From the NCBI GenBank assembly GCA_023257915.1, contig JALRBB010000062.1, positions 1-13,111 on the forward strand: DNA of 13,111 nt, given 5' to 3'. The DNA comes from Quisquiliibacterium sp. Lineage in GTDB: Bacteria > Pseudomonadota > Gammaproteobacteria > Burkholderiales > Burkholderiaceae_E. Under the pieces are notes generated by a model, which saw nothing but the letters and a program-made list of their open reading frames with translations, made no database searches and was not told where the DNA came from. Positions within the stretch are counted from its first letter, which is position 1; the number at the start of each line of letters is the position of its first letter. Of the stretch, positions 6,966-13,111 are shown one piece after another. The position numbers were made by a program, and so were the translations under genes.

Positions 6966-7427
6966 TCAGGATTTCACCATCGGCAAGGTCAAGCGCTTTA
7001 GCAGGCTCGTCGCGCTCGCCGGACAAATTGCGCTGAACTGTCGGCTAGCCCGCACCTCTTCCGGAATTGCTTCTCGGGTCACACGCTGATAACCGTGCTC
7101 TTCGAAAAACGCCGACTGCCCGGTCGTGAGCAGATACAGGCTGCTGATGCCCCGATCCAGGGCGCGCTTTTCGAGGTTGCGCAACACGGCCCGCCCGAGA
7201 CCAGCGCCACGCGCCGGCTCGCTCACTGCCAGCGAACGCACCAGCCCGCAACTGCCAAACGGTTCGGTCGCGCCGGCGGCGAGCAGTTTGCCCTGCGCGT
7301 CAGCCACCACGACGAACCAGCCAAAGCGCGCAGCGCTCAGATCGTCGACCGGCAGACCCGCATGCTGCAGCAGTCCAATGATTTCCGGATAGTCTCCCGG
7401 GCGCGCGGCCCGCAACACAGCAGGCAT
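6966..7427 (-). CDS. GNAT N-acetyltransferase, ArsN2-like
   Basis: The 153-residue product is a single GNAT domain. The acetyl-CoA pyrophosphate loop is VSEPARGAGLGRAVL (68-82), with LVRSLAV before it and LYLLTTGQSAFFEEHGYQRV (97-116) after it. The C-terminal VRASRQFSAICPASATSLLK (125-144) closely resembles the RASxEFxxLCPASA ending of ArsN2-type acetyltransferases, which are found in some arsenic-resistance operons. No ars gene is nearby, so an arsenic role is not supported by context. I chose the ATG at 7427, one base after the stop of the phosphofructokinase gene and behind GGAGA; the longer frame from 7472 would overlap that gene. The two genes are almost surely one operon. Confidence 0.83.
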   Translation of the reverse strand: MPAVLRAARPGDYPEIIGLLQHAGLPVDDLSAARFGWFVVVADAQGKLLAAGATEPFGSCGLVRSLAVSEPARGAGLGRAVLRNLEKRALDRGISSLYLLTTGQSAFFEEHGYQRVTREAIPEEVRASRQFSAICPASATSLLKRLTLPMVKS

Positions 7428-7428
7428 G

Positions 7429-8532
7429 TCAGTGATCTCCAAAGCTGGTGCCGACCGAGCGGGCAGCGGCAATCAGGTCATGATCCAGCGGCACCCTGCG
7501 CAGTTCGCCGGTTGCCTGCTCAAGCGGCACCGCTTCGATGTGCCCGTCGCGCAGCGCGACCATGACCCCGGCCTGGCCGGAACACGCGAGTCGGGCAGCG
7601 GCGGTCCCATAGCGCGTCGCCAGAACCCGATCGAACGATGTCGGCGATCCGCCTCGCTGCAGATGGCCCAGCACCGTGACGCGAGCCTCATGACCAGTGC
7701 CTTGCTCGATTGCGCGGGCCACGACCGCCCCGGCGCCTCCGAGTCGTTTCGCGTCGGTCCGTTTGGAGTCAAATTCCGCGACCACCTCGGTACCGTCCGG
7801 TAGTCGCACCCCTTCTGCGACGCAGACCATCGTGAAACGCTTTCCCTGGGTTTGGCGCTCATCGACCTTGCGAAAGACGGAATCCCAGCGAAATCGGATC
7901 TCGGGAATCAGGATCACATCAGCGCCGCCGGCGACCCCGCCCATCAAGGCGATCCAGCCAGCGTAACGCCCCATCACCTCGACAACCATCACGCGATGAT
8001 GCGAGGACGCGGTGCTTGCCAGCCGGTCGATGGCCTCACAGACCACGGACACCGCCGTGTCGAATCCGAAGGTGACATCCGTGGCCGGCACGTCATTGTC
8101 GATGGTCTTGGGCACCCCGATGACCGGAACCCCAGCCTCAGACAGGCGCCGCGCGATATGCATCGTGCCGTCGCCGCCGATCGCCACCAGACAATCCAGT
8201 TGCCAGCGCTCGACATGACGAATCGCCTTGAACGCCATGTCGTGGATTTCGATCTTTCCGCGCGCCGTCTCGGTGGGGTAATGCCACGGATCGCCCTTGT
8301 TGGACGAGCCCAGGATCGTGCCCCCAAGCCCGAGAATGCCAGAGACCTCTTGATGTGCGAGTTCATGCGCCCGGCCCTCGACCAGCCCCTCGAAACCATC
8401 CTGGATGCCCAGGACGCTGGCACCGTACTCCAGTTGCGCGGTCTTGGTCACCGCACGGATCACCGCATTCAGTCCGGGGCAATCACCGCCTCCGGTCAGC
8501 ACTCCGATCCGCCTGGCCTTCTCGTCTGCCAT
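7429..8532 (-). CDS. pfkA: 6-phosphofructokinase (likely ATP-dependent, group III type)
   Basis: The 367-residue product phosphorylates fructose 6-phosphate to fructose 1,6-bisphosphate in glycolysis. Motifs are GVLTGGGDCPGLNAVIR (10-26), AIGGDGT (117-123), PKTIDNDVP (141-149) with the catalytic Asp145, VEVMGRYAGWIAL (about 174-186), IPEIRF and VLGHLQRGGSP. In this family the residue after GGD tells the phosphoryl donor: Gly122 here (E. coli Gly104) points to ATP, whereas PPi enzymes have Asp. Lys142 at the E. coli Gly124 place is shared with PPi enzymes and with group III ATP enzymes such as that of Streptomyces. The ATG at 8532 has AAGGA upstream; an in-frame TTG at 8550 is less likely. It leads the block that also holds the GNAT and dehydrogenase genes. 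Confidence 0.92.
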   Translation of the reverse strand: MADEKARRIGVLTGGGDCPGLNAVIRAVTKTAQLEYGASVLGIQDGFEGLVEGRAHELAHQEVSGILGLGGTILGSSNKGDPWHYPTETARGKIEIHDMAFKAIRHVERWQLDCLVAIGGDGTMHIARRLSEAGVPVIGVPKTIDNDVPATDVTFGFDTAVSVVCEAIDRLASTASSHHRVMVVEVMGRYAGWIALMGGVAGGADVILIPEIRFRWDSVFRKVDERQTQGKRFTMVCVAEGVRLPDGTEVVAEFDSKRTDAKRLGGAGAVVARAIEQGTGHEARVTVLGHLQRGGSPTSFDRVLATRYGTAAARLACSGQAGVMVALRDGHIEAVPLEQATGELRRVPLDHDLIAAARSVGTSFGDH

Positions 8533-8725
8533 CGCCCATCCTTTCGACAACCCCAGCCTGCATCATTCCAGGGCAAGGGCACCGGAAACCGCACCGGCAG
8601 TGACCGCCCTCAGATATCAACTTGAAGCAGGTTTTCATTGTGCACCCGTCTTCGGCCCGCTTGCCAGCGCACCGACGCCTGAGGCCCCTGCGCCTAGTGC
8701 GGTCGGAAATGCCGGACGCGCGATC

Positions 8726-8747
8726 GGTGAACGTGAGATCATTCACC
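8726..8747. promoter_or_regulatory. inverted repeat GGTGAA-N10-TTCACC, candidate operator
   Basis: Six-base perfect arms at 8726-8731 and 8742-8747 are separated by 10 bases, with dyad centres about two helical turns across. The site lies 25 bp upstream of the PF10118-type gene, in the 240-bp divergent gap that also serves the phosphofructokinase gene. The geometry suits a dimeric repressor. No regulator gene is adjacent, so it is a candidate only. I see no convincing -35/-10 pair in this gap. Confidence 0.33.
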
Positions 8748-8772
8748 CATCGCCTGAAAAAATGCTTGATCC

Positions 8773-9615
8773 ATGACCAACGATGCGCTCAGCGACTTTC
8801 ATCCGCGCCCGATGCGGATCGAATTCGCGGCCGACCTCCCGCGACTTTGGAATGCCGACGACGCGTTCGCGACGCATTACATGAACGCGCTGTCGCTGCT
8901 GTTCCCGACCGGTGAGAAGTTCTTCATCGATGCGGTGCGTGCCTATCGCGACCGCATCAGCGACCCTCGGCTGACGGCCGAGATCCGTGCCTTCATCGGC
9001 CAGGAGGGATGGCATCGCAGCGTGCATGCCGACTACAACGCGTGGCTCGAGCACTGCGGCCTGCCGGCGGCCGAACTCGATGAGCGGGCGGCGCGCAAGA
9101 TCGCATTCATCAAGAGCAAGCTGCCGCCGCGGGGCTGGCTGGCGGCGACCGTTTGCCTCGAGCATTTCACGGCAATGATGGCCAAGGATCTGCTGTCGAA
9201 TCCGGCGCTGACCGCCAACATGCATCCGACGATGCGCCAGGTCTGGATCTGGCACGCAATGGAGGAACTCGAGCATAAGGCTGTCGCATTCGATGTCTAT
9301 CAGGCAACCGGTGGCAAGTACTCCACCCGCGTCAAGGCGATGCTGTTCGTGTCGGTCAATTTCGCCATCGATACGCTGCGCAACCTGATCGCGCTGCTTC
9401 GCGCCGAAGGCAAGCTGTGGAGCCCGCGCGTCTGGTGGCGCGGTGCGGGCTTCCTGTTCGGGCGCAGTCCCGGAGTCTTTTGGCGCACGCTTCCCGGCTG
9501 GTTCGCGTTTTTTCGCCCCAGCTTTCATCCGAACGATGATGACGACCGCGCACTGATCCGCGAGGCCCGTGAAAAGGCCGGCTTGTCCGCGCCGCTCGGA
9601 ACTGACACGCCCTGA
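8773..9615 (+). CDS. PF10118-type 'metal-dependent hydrolase', ferritin-like ligand pattern
   Basis: The 280-residue product matches the proteobacterial family annotated as predicted metal-dependent hydrolase (PF10118, COG3687). Acidic/histidine motifs fall in successive helices: PTGEKFF with Glu48, GQEGWHRSVH with Glu78 and His81, CLEHF with Glu130, and WHAMEELEHKA with Glu164/165 and His168. This Glu, Glu-x2-His, Glu, Glu-x2/3-His order looks like a di-iron ferritin-like four-helix bundle more than a hydrolase. Reaction and substrate are unknown. Residues 190-206 are hydrophobic and may touch the membrane. The N-terminal ATG has only a weak ribosome-binding site. The stop overlaps the ATG of the next gene by one base (TGATG), so the two are translationally coupled. 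Confidence 0.8.
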   Translation: MTNDALSDFHPRPMRIEFAADLPRLWNADDAFATHYMNALSLLFPTGEKFFIDAVRAYRDRISDPRLTAEIRAFIGQEGWHRSVHADYNAWLEHCGLPAAELDERAARKIAFIKSKLPPRGWLAATVCLEHFTAMMAKDLLSNPALTANMHPTMRQVWIWHAMEELEHKAVAFDVYQATGGKYSTRVKAMLFVSVNFAIDTLRNLIALLRAEGKLWSPRVWWRGAGFLFGRSPGVFWRTLPGWFAFFRPSFHPNDDDDRALIREAREKAGLSAPLGTDTP

Positions 9616-10529
9616 TGTCGCCGGCCTCGCGTCGCCGGCTCGCTTACCTGTTACTGGCGCTCACACCCGGCTTCTGGTCGATCAACTACATCGTGGCTCG
9701 TGCGTCCTATGGCGTTATCGAGCCGCACATGCTCGCGCTGTTGCGCTGGACGTTTGCGCTCGTGTTGATGCTGCCCTTTGCCCGGCGCAGTCTGTCGCGT
9801 GTCCCGATTGCCTGGCGCGAGGAATGGAAACAGATGCTGGTGCTCGGCGCACTCGGCATGTGGATCTGTGGCGCAGTGGTCTATCTGGCTGCCCGCACGA
9901 CGAATGCGACCAATATGAGCCTGCTCTACGCGCTCTCGCCCGTCCTGATCGCCGCGTTTTCGACTTGGATGTTTGCCGAGAGGCTCTCGGCACGCCAGAT
10001 TTTGGGAGTCGCACTGGCGTTTGGTGGGATGCTGTTCGTAGTGGGCAAAGGCTCGCTGACGAATCTGACCCAGGTGCAGATCACGATCGGTGACGGCTGG
10101 ACGGTGGTGGCGATGCTGTCCTGGACCATCTATTCGCTGCTGCTACGCAAGTGGCACAGCCGGCTGGATTCGTTCGCCCGGGTGGTCGTCATCACGGCTG
10201 CCGGTCTGCTTGTGCTTGTGCCCTTCACGATCGCCGAAGCGATGCTGGCTGGATTACCCGATCTGACGTCCGCAAAAGTCTGGCTACTGGTGCTAACGGC
10301 GGCGGTGATCCCGGGAATCGGTGCGTACCAGGCCTATTCGTTCCTGCAACGCGAGCTCGGTGCAGCCCGAACCGGACTGGCCCTGTACCTGGGGCCTCTG
10401 TGGGCCGCGTTCTTTTCCTGGCTGCTGCTGGGCGAACCGCCAAGCTGGTATCACTTTGGCGGAGCGTTACTCATCCTTCCCGGGCTCTGGTTCGCGACCC
10501 GCCCCGCTCAGGCGCCGCAACGCGGCTAG
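9615..10529 (+). CDS. EamA-family drug/metabolite transporter (DMT superfamily)
   Basis: The 304-residue product has about ten membrane segments in two EamA repeats. The first starts at LAYLLLALTPGFWSINYIVA (about 9-28) and ends near the GVALAFGGMLFVV segment around 135-147. The second starts at GWTVVAMLSWTIYSLLLRKW (about 162-181) and ends with FGGALLILPGLWF. The repeat ends (ATNMSLLYALSPVLIAAFS and GAARTGLALYLGPLWAAFFS) match the paired signature of RhaT/YdcZ/EamA-type exporters. It sits in the inner membrane and probably exports or imports a small metabolite; the substrate is not readable. It overlaps the preceding gene by one base. Confidence 0.92.
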   Translation: MSPASRRRLAYLLLALTPGFWSINYIVARASYGVIEPHMLALLRWTFALVLMLPFARRSLSRVPIAWREEWKQMLVLGALGMWICGAVVYLAARTTNATNMSLLYALSPVLIAAFSTWMFAERLSARQILGVALAFGGMLFVVGKGSLTNLTQVQITIGDGWTVVAMLSWTIYSLLLRKWHSRLDSFARVVVITAAGLLVLVPFTIAEAMLAGLPDLTSAKVWLLVLTAAVIPGIGAYQAYSFLQRELGAARTGLALYLGPLWAAFFSWLLLGEPPSWYHFGGALLILPGLWFATRPAQAPQRG

Positions 10530-10542
10530 CCAGATTGCGGAA

Positions 10543-10563
10543 TGGGCGGATCTTCGCCGCCCA
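10543..10563 (+). other. GC-rich hairpin between transporter and synthetase genes
   Basis: TGGGCGG and CCGCCCA form a perfect 7-bp stem with a 7-base loop (ATCTTCG). It starts 14 bases after the transporter stop. No T-run follows, so it is not a classical intrinsic terminator. It may stabilise the upstream transcript end or attenuate reading into the synthetase gene. Confidence 0.35.
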
Positions 10564-10628
10564 GGCAACCCGCTCCCCGCAGGTTATGCTGCCGGCTCGG
10601 TCAACCTCCAGCCATCCGAGGCGGCTTC

Positions 10629-12170
10629 ATGCATCCCAGTATTCACGCACAGTCAACTCCGGACAAACCCGCCCTGATCATGGCCGGCTCCGGCGAAATG
10701 CTCACCTACCGGGAGCTTGAGGACCGTTCGAACCAGGCCGCCCAACTGTTCCGCTCGCTCGGTCTGAGGCCGGGTGACCATATCGCGATCCTGTGCGAAA
10801 ACCAATCGCGCTTTTACGAAATATGCTGGGGAGCGCAGCGTAGCGGACTGACCTACACCGCGATCAGCACCCGGCTCGGCACCGACGAAATTGCCTACAT
10901 CGTCAATGATTGCAATGCCAGGCTGCTGATTGTGTCGGCGGGCCTTGTCAAGCAAGCTGAGGCAATCCTTGAACTCACGCCCGGAGTTCGCCAACGCCTG
11001 CTGATCGGCGCTGACGCTCCCGGCCATCAGCGCTGGGAGCAGGCACTGGCGGCGCAACCGGCCCGACGGATTACGGATGAATGCGCCGGCGGCGACATGC
11101 TGTATTCGTCCGGCACCACCGGCCGACCGAAAGGCGTTTTTTCGCCGCCGGATAGCAGCGCCATCGACGCCAGCACTCCGCTGATCGAAATGAACCGCAA
11201 GGCGTATGGCGTCGACCCTGAGACTCGCTACCTGTCCCCGGCGCCGCTATATCACGCGGCCCCGCTGCGCTTTACGATGACCGTGATGCGGCTGGGCGGC
11301 ACCGTCGTGGTGATGGAGCATTTCGACGCCGAACAGTATCTGGAACTGGTCGAAAAATACCGGATCACCCACAGCCAGCTGGTGCCGACGATGTTCGTGC
11401 GAATGCTCAAGCTGCCCCCCGAGGTACGGTCCAGCTATGACGTGTCATCGCTGCGCTGTGCGATCCATGCGGCGGCTCCCTGCCCGATTCCGATCAAGGA
11501 ACAGATGATCGACTGGTGGGGTCCAATCCTCTGGGAGTACTACGCCGGCACCGAAGGTAACGGCATGACCCTGGTCAACTCGCAAGACTGGCTTGCGCAC
11601 CGCGGAACCGTAGGCCGCGCGGTGGTTGGAGAGCTGAAGATCAGCGACGAGCAAGGCAACGAGTTGCCCCCTGGCGAGCCGGGTACTGTCTATTTCGCCG
11701 GTGGCAAGGCGTTCCAGTACCACAACGACCCGGTCAAGACCGCGGAATCGCGCAATGCGAGGGGCTGGAGCACGCTGGGAGACGTCGGCTACGTGGACGC
11801 AGACGGCTTTCTGTACCTGACCGACCGCAAGGCCTACATGATCATTTCGGGCGGCGTGAACATCTACCCGCAAGAGTCCGAGAATGTGCTGATCACACAC
11901 CCCAAGGTTGCCGACGTCGCGGTGTTTGGCGTTCCCAACGAGGATTTCGGCGAGGAGGTCAAGGCAGTGGTTCAGCCGCGCGACATGCGCGATGCCGGCC
12001 CTGAACTGGAAGCCGAACTGATCGAGTTTTGTCGCAGCCAGCTATCGCCGATCAAGTGCCCTCGCAGCGTCGACTTCGAGGCGGAGCTGCCGCGTCATCC
12101 GACCGGCAAACTGTACAAGCGGCTGCTCAAGGACCGCTACTGGGCCGGCCACAACAGCCGGATCATCTGA
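10629..12170 (+). CDS. AMP-forming acyl-CoA synthetase (FadD-like)
   Basis: The 513-residue product is a complete member of the ANL superfamily that activates a carboxylic acid to its CoA ester through an acyl-adenylate. Motifs are the AMP-binding loop YSSGTTGRPKG (159-169), YYAGTEG (304-310), STLGDVGYVD (381-390), the hinge DRKAYMIISGGVNIYP (399-414) and the adenylation Lys494 in PTGK. Absence of a signal peptide puts it in the cytoplasm. I chose the ATG at 10629, preceded by GAGG 7 bases away; the open frame upstream to 10542 is Pro/Arg-rich and has no homologous look. It opens the run leading to the isomerase-like and [2Fe-2S] genes, suggesting that it activates the catabolic substrate. 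Chain length or ring character of the acid cannot be told. Confidence 0.9.
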   Translation: MHPSIHAQSTPDKPALIMAGSGEMLTYRELEDRSNQAAQLFRSLGLRPGDHIAILCENQSRFYEICWGAQRSGLTYTAISTRLGTDEIAYIVNDCNARLLIVSAGLVKQAEAILELTPGVRQRLLIGADAPGHQRWEQALAAQPARRITDECAGGDMLYSSGTTGRPKGVFSPPDSSAIDASTPLIEMNRKAYGVDPETRYLSPAPLYHAAPLRFTMTVMRLGGTVVVMEHFDAEQYLELVEKYRITHSQLVPTMFVRMLKLPPEVRSSYDVSSLRCAIHAAAPCPIPIKEQMIDWWGPILWEYYAGTEGNGMTLVNSQDWLAHRGTVGRAVVGELKISDEQGNELPPGEPGTVYFAGGKAFQYHNDPVKTAESRNARGWSTLGDVGYVDADGFLYLTDRKAYMIISGGVNIYPQESENVLITHPKVADVAVFGVPNEDFGEEVKAVVQPRDMRDAGPELEAELIEFCRSQLSPIKCPRSVDFEAELPRHPTGKLYKRLLKDRYWAGHNSRII

Positions 12171-12192
12171 ACGCTTTGACCGAGAACTGCCG

Positions 12193-12822
12193 ATGACCGA
12201 CCGACCTACAGCCGAAATCGAATGCTTCTTCGACTGCTCCAGCCCGTGGACCTACCTGTGTTTTCACAATCTGCAGTCCTTAGCCAGCCAGACTGGTGTC
12301 CAGGTTCGTTGGCGCCCGTTTCTGGTCGGCGGCGTGTTCAACACCGTGAACCCGAGTGTCTACGCCTCCCGTGACAACCCGGTACCGGCGAAGGCTGCCT
12401 ATCAGCTCAAGAACATGCAGGACTGGGCGCAACTGGCGGGGCTGAAGATCTCCTTCCCACCGAGTGTGTTCCCGGTCAACAGTGTCAAGGTCATGCGTGG
12501 CTGTCTTTGGCTGGAGCCGCAGCACAAGCTGAGCGCCTTTGCGCGGGCGGCCTTCGATGCCTACTTCGGGCAGGATCGCGACATTTCGCGCGACGAGGTG
12601 CTCGGCGATCTGTGCCGTCAGATTGGCATCGACCCGGAGGCGTTTTTTGCCGGGATTGCTGACCCCATGATCAAAGATCGGCTGCGTGCCAACACCGATG
12701 AGTTGATCGCTCGAGGCGGCTTCGGCTCACCGACGATTTTTATCGATCAAACCGACATGTATTTCGGAAACGATTCTCTGCCACTGGTAAGGGCGGCGAT
12801 TCTCAGGCGCCAAGCGCGATAA
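12193..12822 (+). CDS. 2-hydroxychromene-2-carboxylate isomerase / DsbA-family (GST kappa-like) protein
   Basis: The 209-residue product has the thioredoxin-like fold with helical insert seen in HCCA isomerases such as NahD. The active-site segment [11 protein letters not shown] (12-22) places Ser17-Pro18 where these enzymes carry the catalytic Ser that binds glutathione. The cis-Pro motif [11 protein letters not shown] is at 175-185. There is no CxxC and no signal peptide, so it is not a periplasmic disulfide oxidase. HCCA isomerase converts 2-hydroxychromene-2-carboxylate in naphthalene breakdown using glutathione. Many catabolic gene clusters carry paralogues with other, mostly unknown, substrates. 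It follows the acyl-CoA synthetase after 22 bp, in the same run. Confidence 0.85.
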   Translation: MTDRPTAEIECFFDCSSPWTYLCFHNLQSLASQTGVQVRWRPFLVGGVFNTVNPSVYASRDNPVPAKAAYQLKNMQDWAQLAGLKISFPPSVFPVNSVKVMRGCLWLEPQHKLSAFARAAFDAYFGQDRDISRDEVLGDLCRQIGIDPEAFFAGIADPMIKDRLRANTDELIARGGFGSPTIFIDQTDMYFGNDSLPLVRAAILRRQAR

Positions 12823-12839
12823 AATTGATGGTTTTCCCA

Positions 12840-12867
12840 AAGGCCTTCAGACCCGAGGGCCTTCAGA
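12840..12867 (+). other. hairpin plus direct repeat in the leader of the [2Fe-2S] gene
   Basis: GGCCTTCAGA occurs twice, at 12842-12851 and 12858-12867. Because GGCC is self-complementary, the segment also folds: AAGGCCTTC (12840-12848) pairs with GAGGGCCTT (12855-12863) as a 9-bp stem with one G-U pair and a 6-base loop. It lies 18 bases after the isomerase stop and about 38 bases before the next ATG. No T-run follows, so it is a leader or processing element rather than a sure terminator. Confidence 0.4.
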
Positions 12868-12901
12868 TCACTCACAGAACGAACCACCGGACCCACGCCT
12901 C

Positions 12902-13111
12902 ATGACCAACATCAAGCTCAAAGTCAACGGTCGGGATGTCCAGCAGGACGTCGAGAACCAGTTGCTGCTGGTCGACCTTTTGCGCGACCGCCTCAAGCTG
13001 ACCGGCACCCACGTCGGATGCGACACCAGCCAGTGCGGTGCGTGCACCGTGCTGCTCGACGGTCGCGCAGTGCGCAGCTGCACGATGCTCGCGGTCCAGG
13101 CCGACGGCACC
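12902..13111 (+). CDS. [2Fe-2S] subunit of a molybdenum hydroxylase (CoxS/XdhA type), N-terminal part, cut by window end
   Basis: The first 70 residues are visible and the frame is open to the last base. The start [13 protein letters not shown] and the cluster motif [16 protein letters not shown], with Cys40, Cys45, Cys48 and Cys60, form the plant-type [2Fe-2S] site of the xanthine dehydrogenase/CO dehydrogenase small subunit family. The second, C-terminal [2Fe-2S] domain should lie past the window. Such subunits pass electrons from a molybdopterin subunit to a FAD subunit during hydroxylation of a CO, purine or aromatic substrate. The FAD and molybdopterin genes are expected just downstream. 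No strong ribosome-binding site is seen before the ATG. The gene may be in the same run as the synthetase, after a 79-bp leader with a hairpin. Confidence 0.88.
   Translation, partial: MTNIKLKVNGRDVQQDVENQLLLVDLLRDRLKLTGTHVGCDTSQCGACTVLLDGRAVRSCTMLAVQADGT

Noticed and set aside
7852..8625. Plus-strand open frame of 257 codons opposite phosphofructokinase
   Set aside because: It is a shadow of a strongly conserved enzyme gene with no signature of its own.
8533..8772. Possible small gene or RNA in the 240-bp divergent gap
   Set aside because: Short frames here have no ribosome-binding site or family look, and I found no strong hairpin with T-run; only the dyad at 8726-8747 stood out.
8743..9528. 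Minus-strand open frame of 261 codons opposite the PF10118-type gene
   Set aside because: The sense strand carries an ordered set of metal-ligand motifs; the antisense product is low-complexity, charged sequence.

Overview
The window is GC-rich, densely coded chromosomal DNA from a proteobacterium, most likely a betaproteobacterium (Burkholderiales/Rhodocyclales type). The basis is the gene set: MetY-type sulfhydrylase, YihY/BrkB membrane protein, DUF2069 membrane protein, DusA, and a heavy load of acyl-CoA genes. I see no tRNA, rRNA, CRISPR array, insertion sequence or phage gene. The taxonomic call rests on recognition of families, not on a search.

Left part (1-3882), housekeeping: the 3' end of metY is followed 17 bp later by an alpha/beta hydrolase gene on the same strand. 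A YihY/BrkB-like gene converges on it from the minus strand. A DUF2069 gene reads away from YihY across a 170-bp divergent gap that holds a perfect 12-bp palindrome, and dusA converges on DUF2069.

Middle part (3883-8772): a response regulator of the NarL/LuxR class starts with GTG behind a strong Shine-Dalgarno sequence and a TTGACA-like promoter. It has no sensor kinase in the window. Its end overlaps by 11 bp the end of a four-gene minus-strand block, which reads in transcription order pfkA-like kinase, ArsN2-like GNAT acetyltransferase, acyl-CoA dehydrogenase A, acyl-CoA dehydrogenase B. The kinase and GNAT genes are 1 bp apart, and the two dehydrogenase genes overlap by ATGA. The two dehydrogenases look like complementary subunits of one heteromeric enzyme: A keeps the central FAD/substrate barrel motif, B keeps the Arg-x-Gln-Phe-Gly-Arg motif, and neither carries the usual C-terminal catalytic glutamate.

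Right part (8773-13111), all plus strand: a PF10118-type 'metal-dependent hydrolase' with ferritin-like metal ligands overlaps by one base an EamA transporter gene. Then come an AMP-forming acyl-CoA synthetase, a 2-hydroxychromene-2-carboxylate isomerase/DsbA-like protein, and the start of a [2Fe-2S] subunit of a molybdenum hydroxylase, cut by the window end. With the dehydrogenase pair these suggest a catabolic locus that activates a carboxylic acid to its CoA ester and oxidises it, possibly a ring or isoprenoid/steroid-like compound. The substrate cannot be read from the sequence.

The best candidates for something undescribed are the complementary dehydrogenase pair and its neighbours, and several short dyads between genes that could be operators. 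Nothing in the window amounts to a clear new defence or mobile system.
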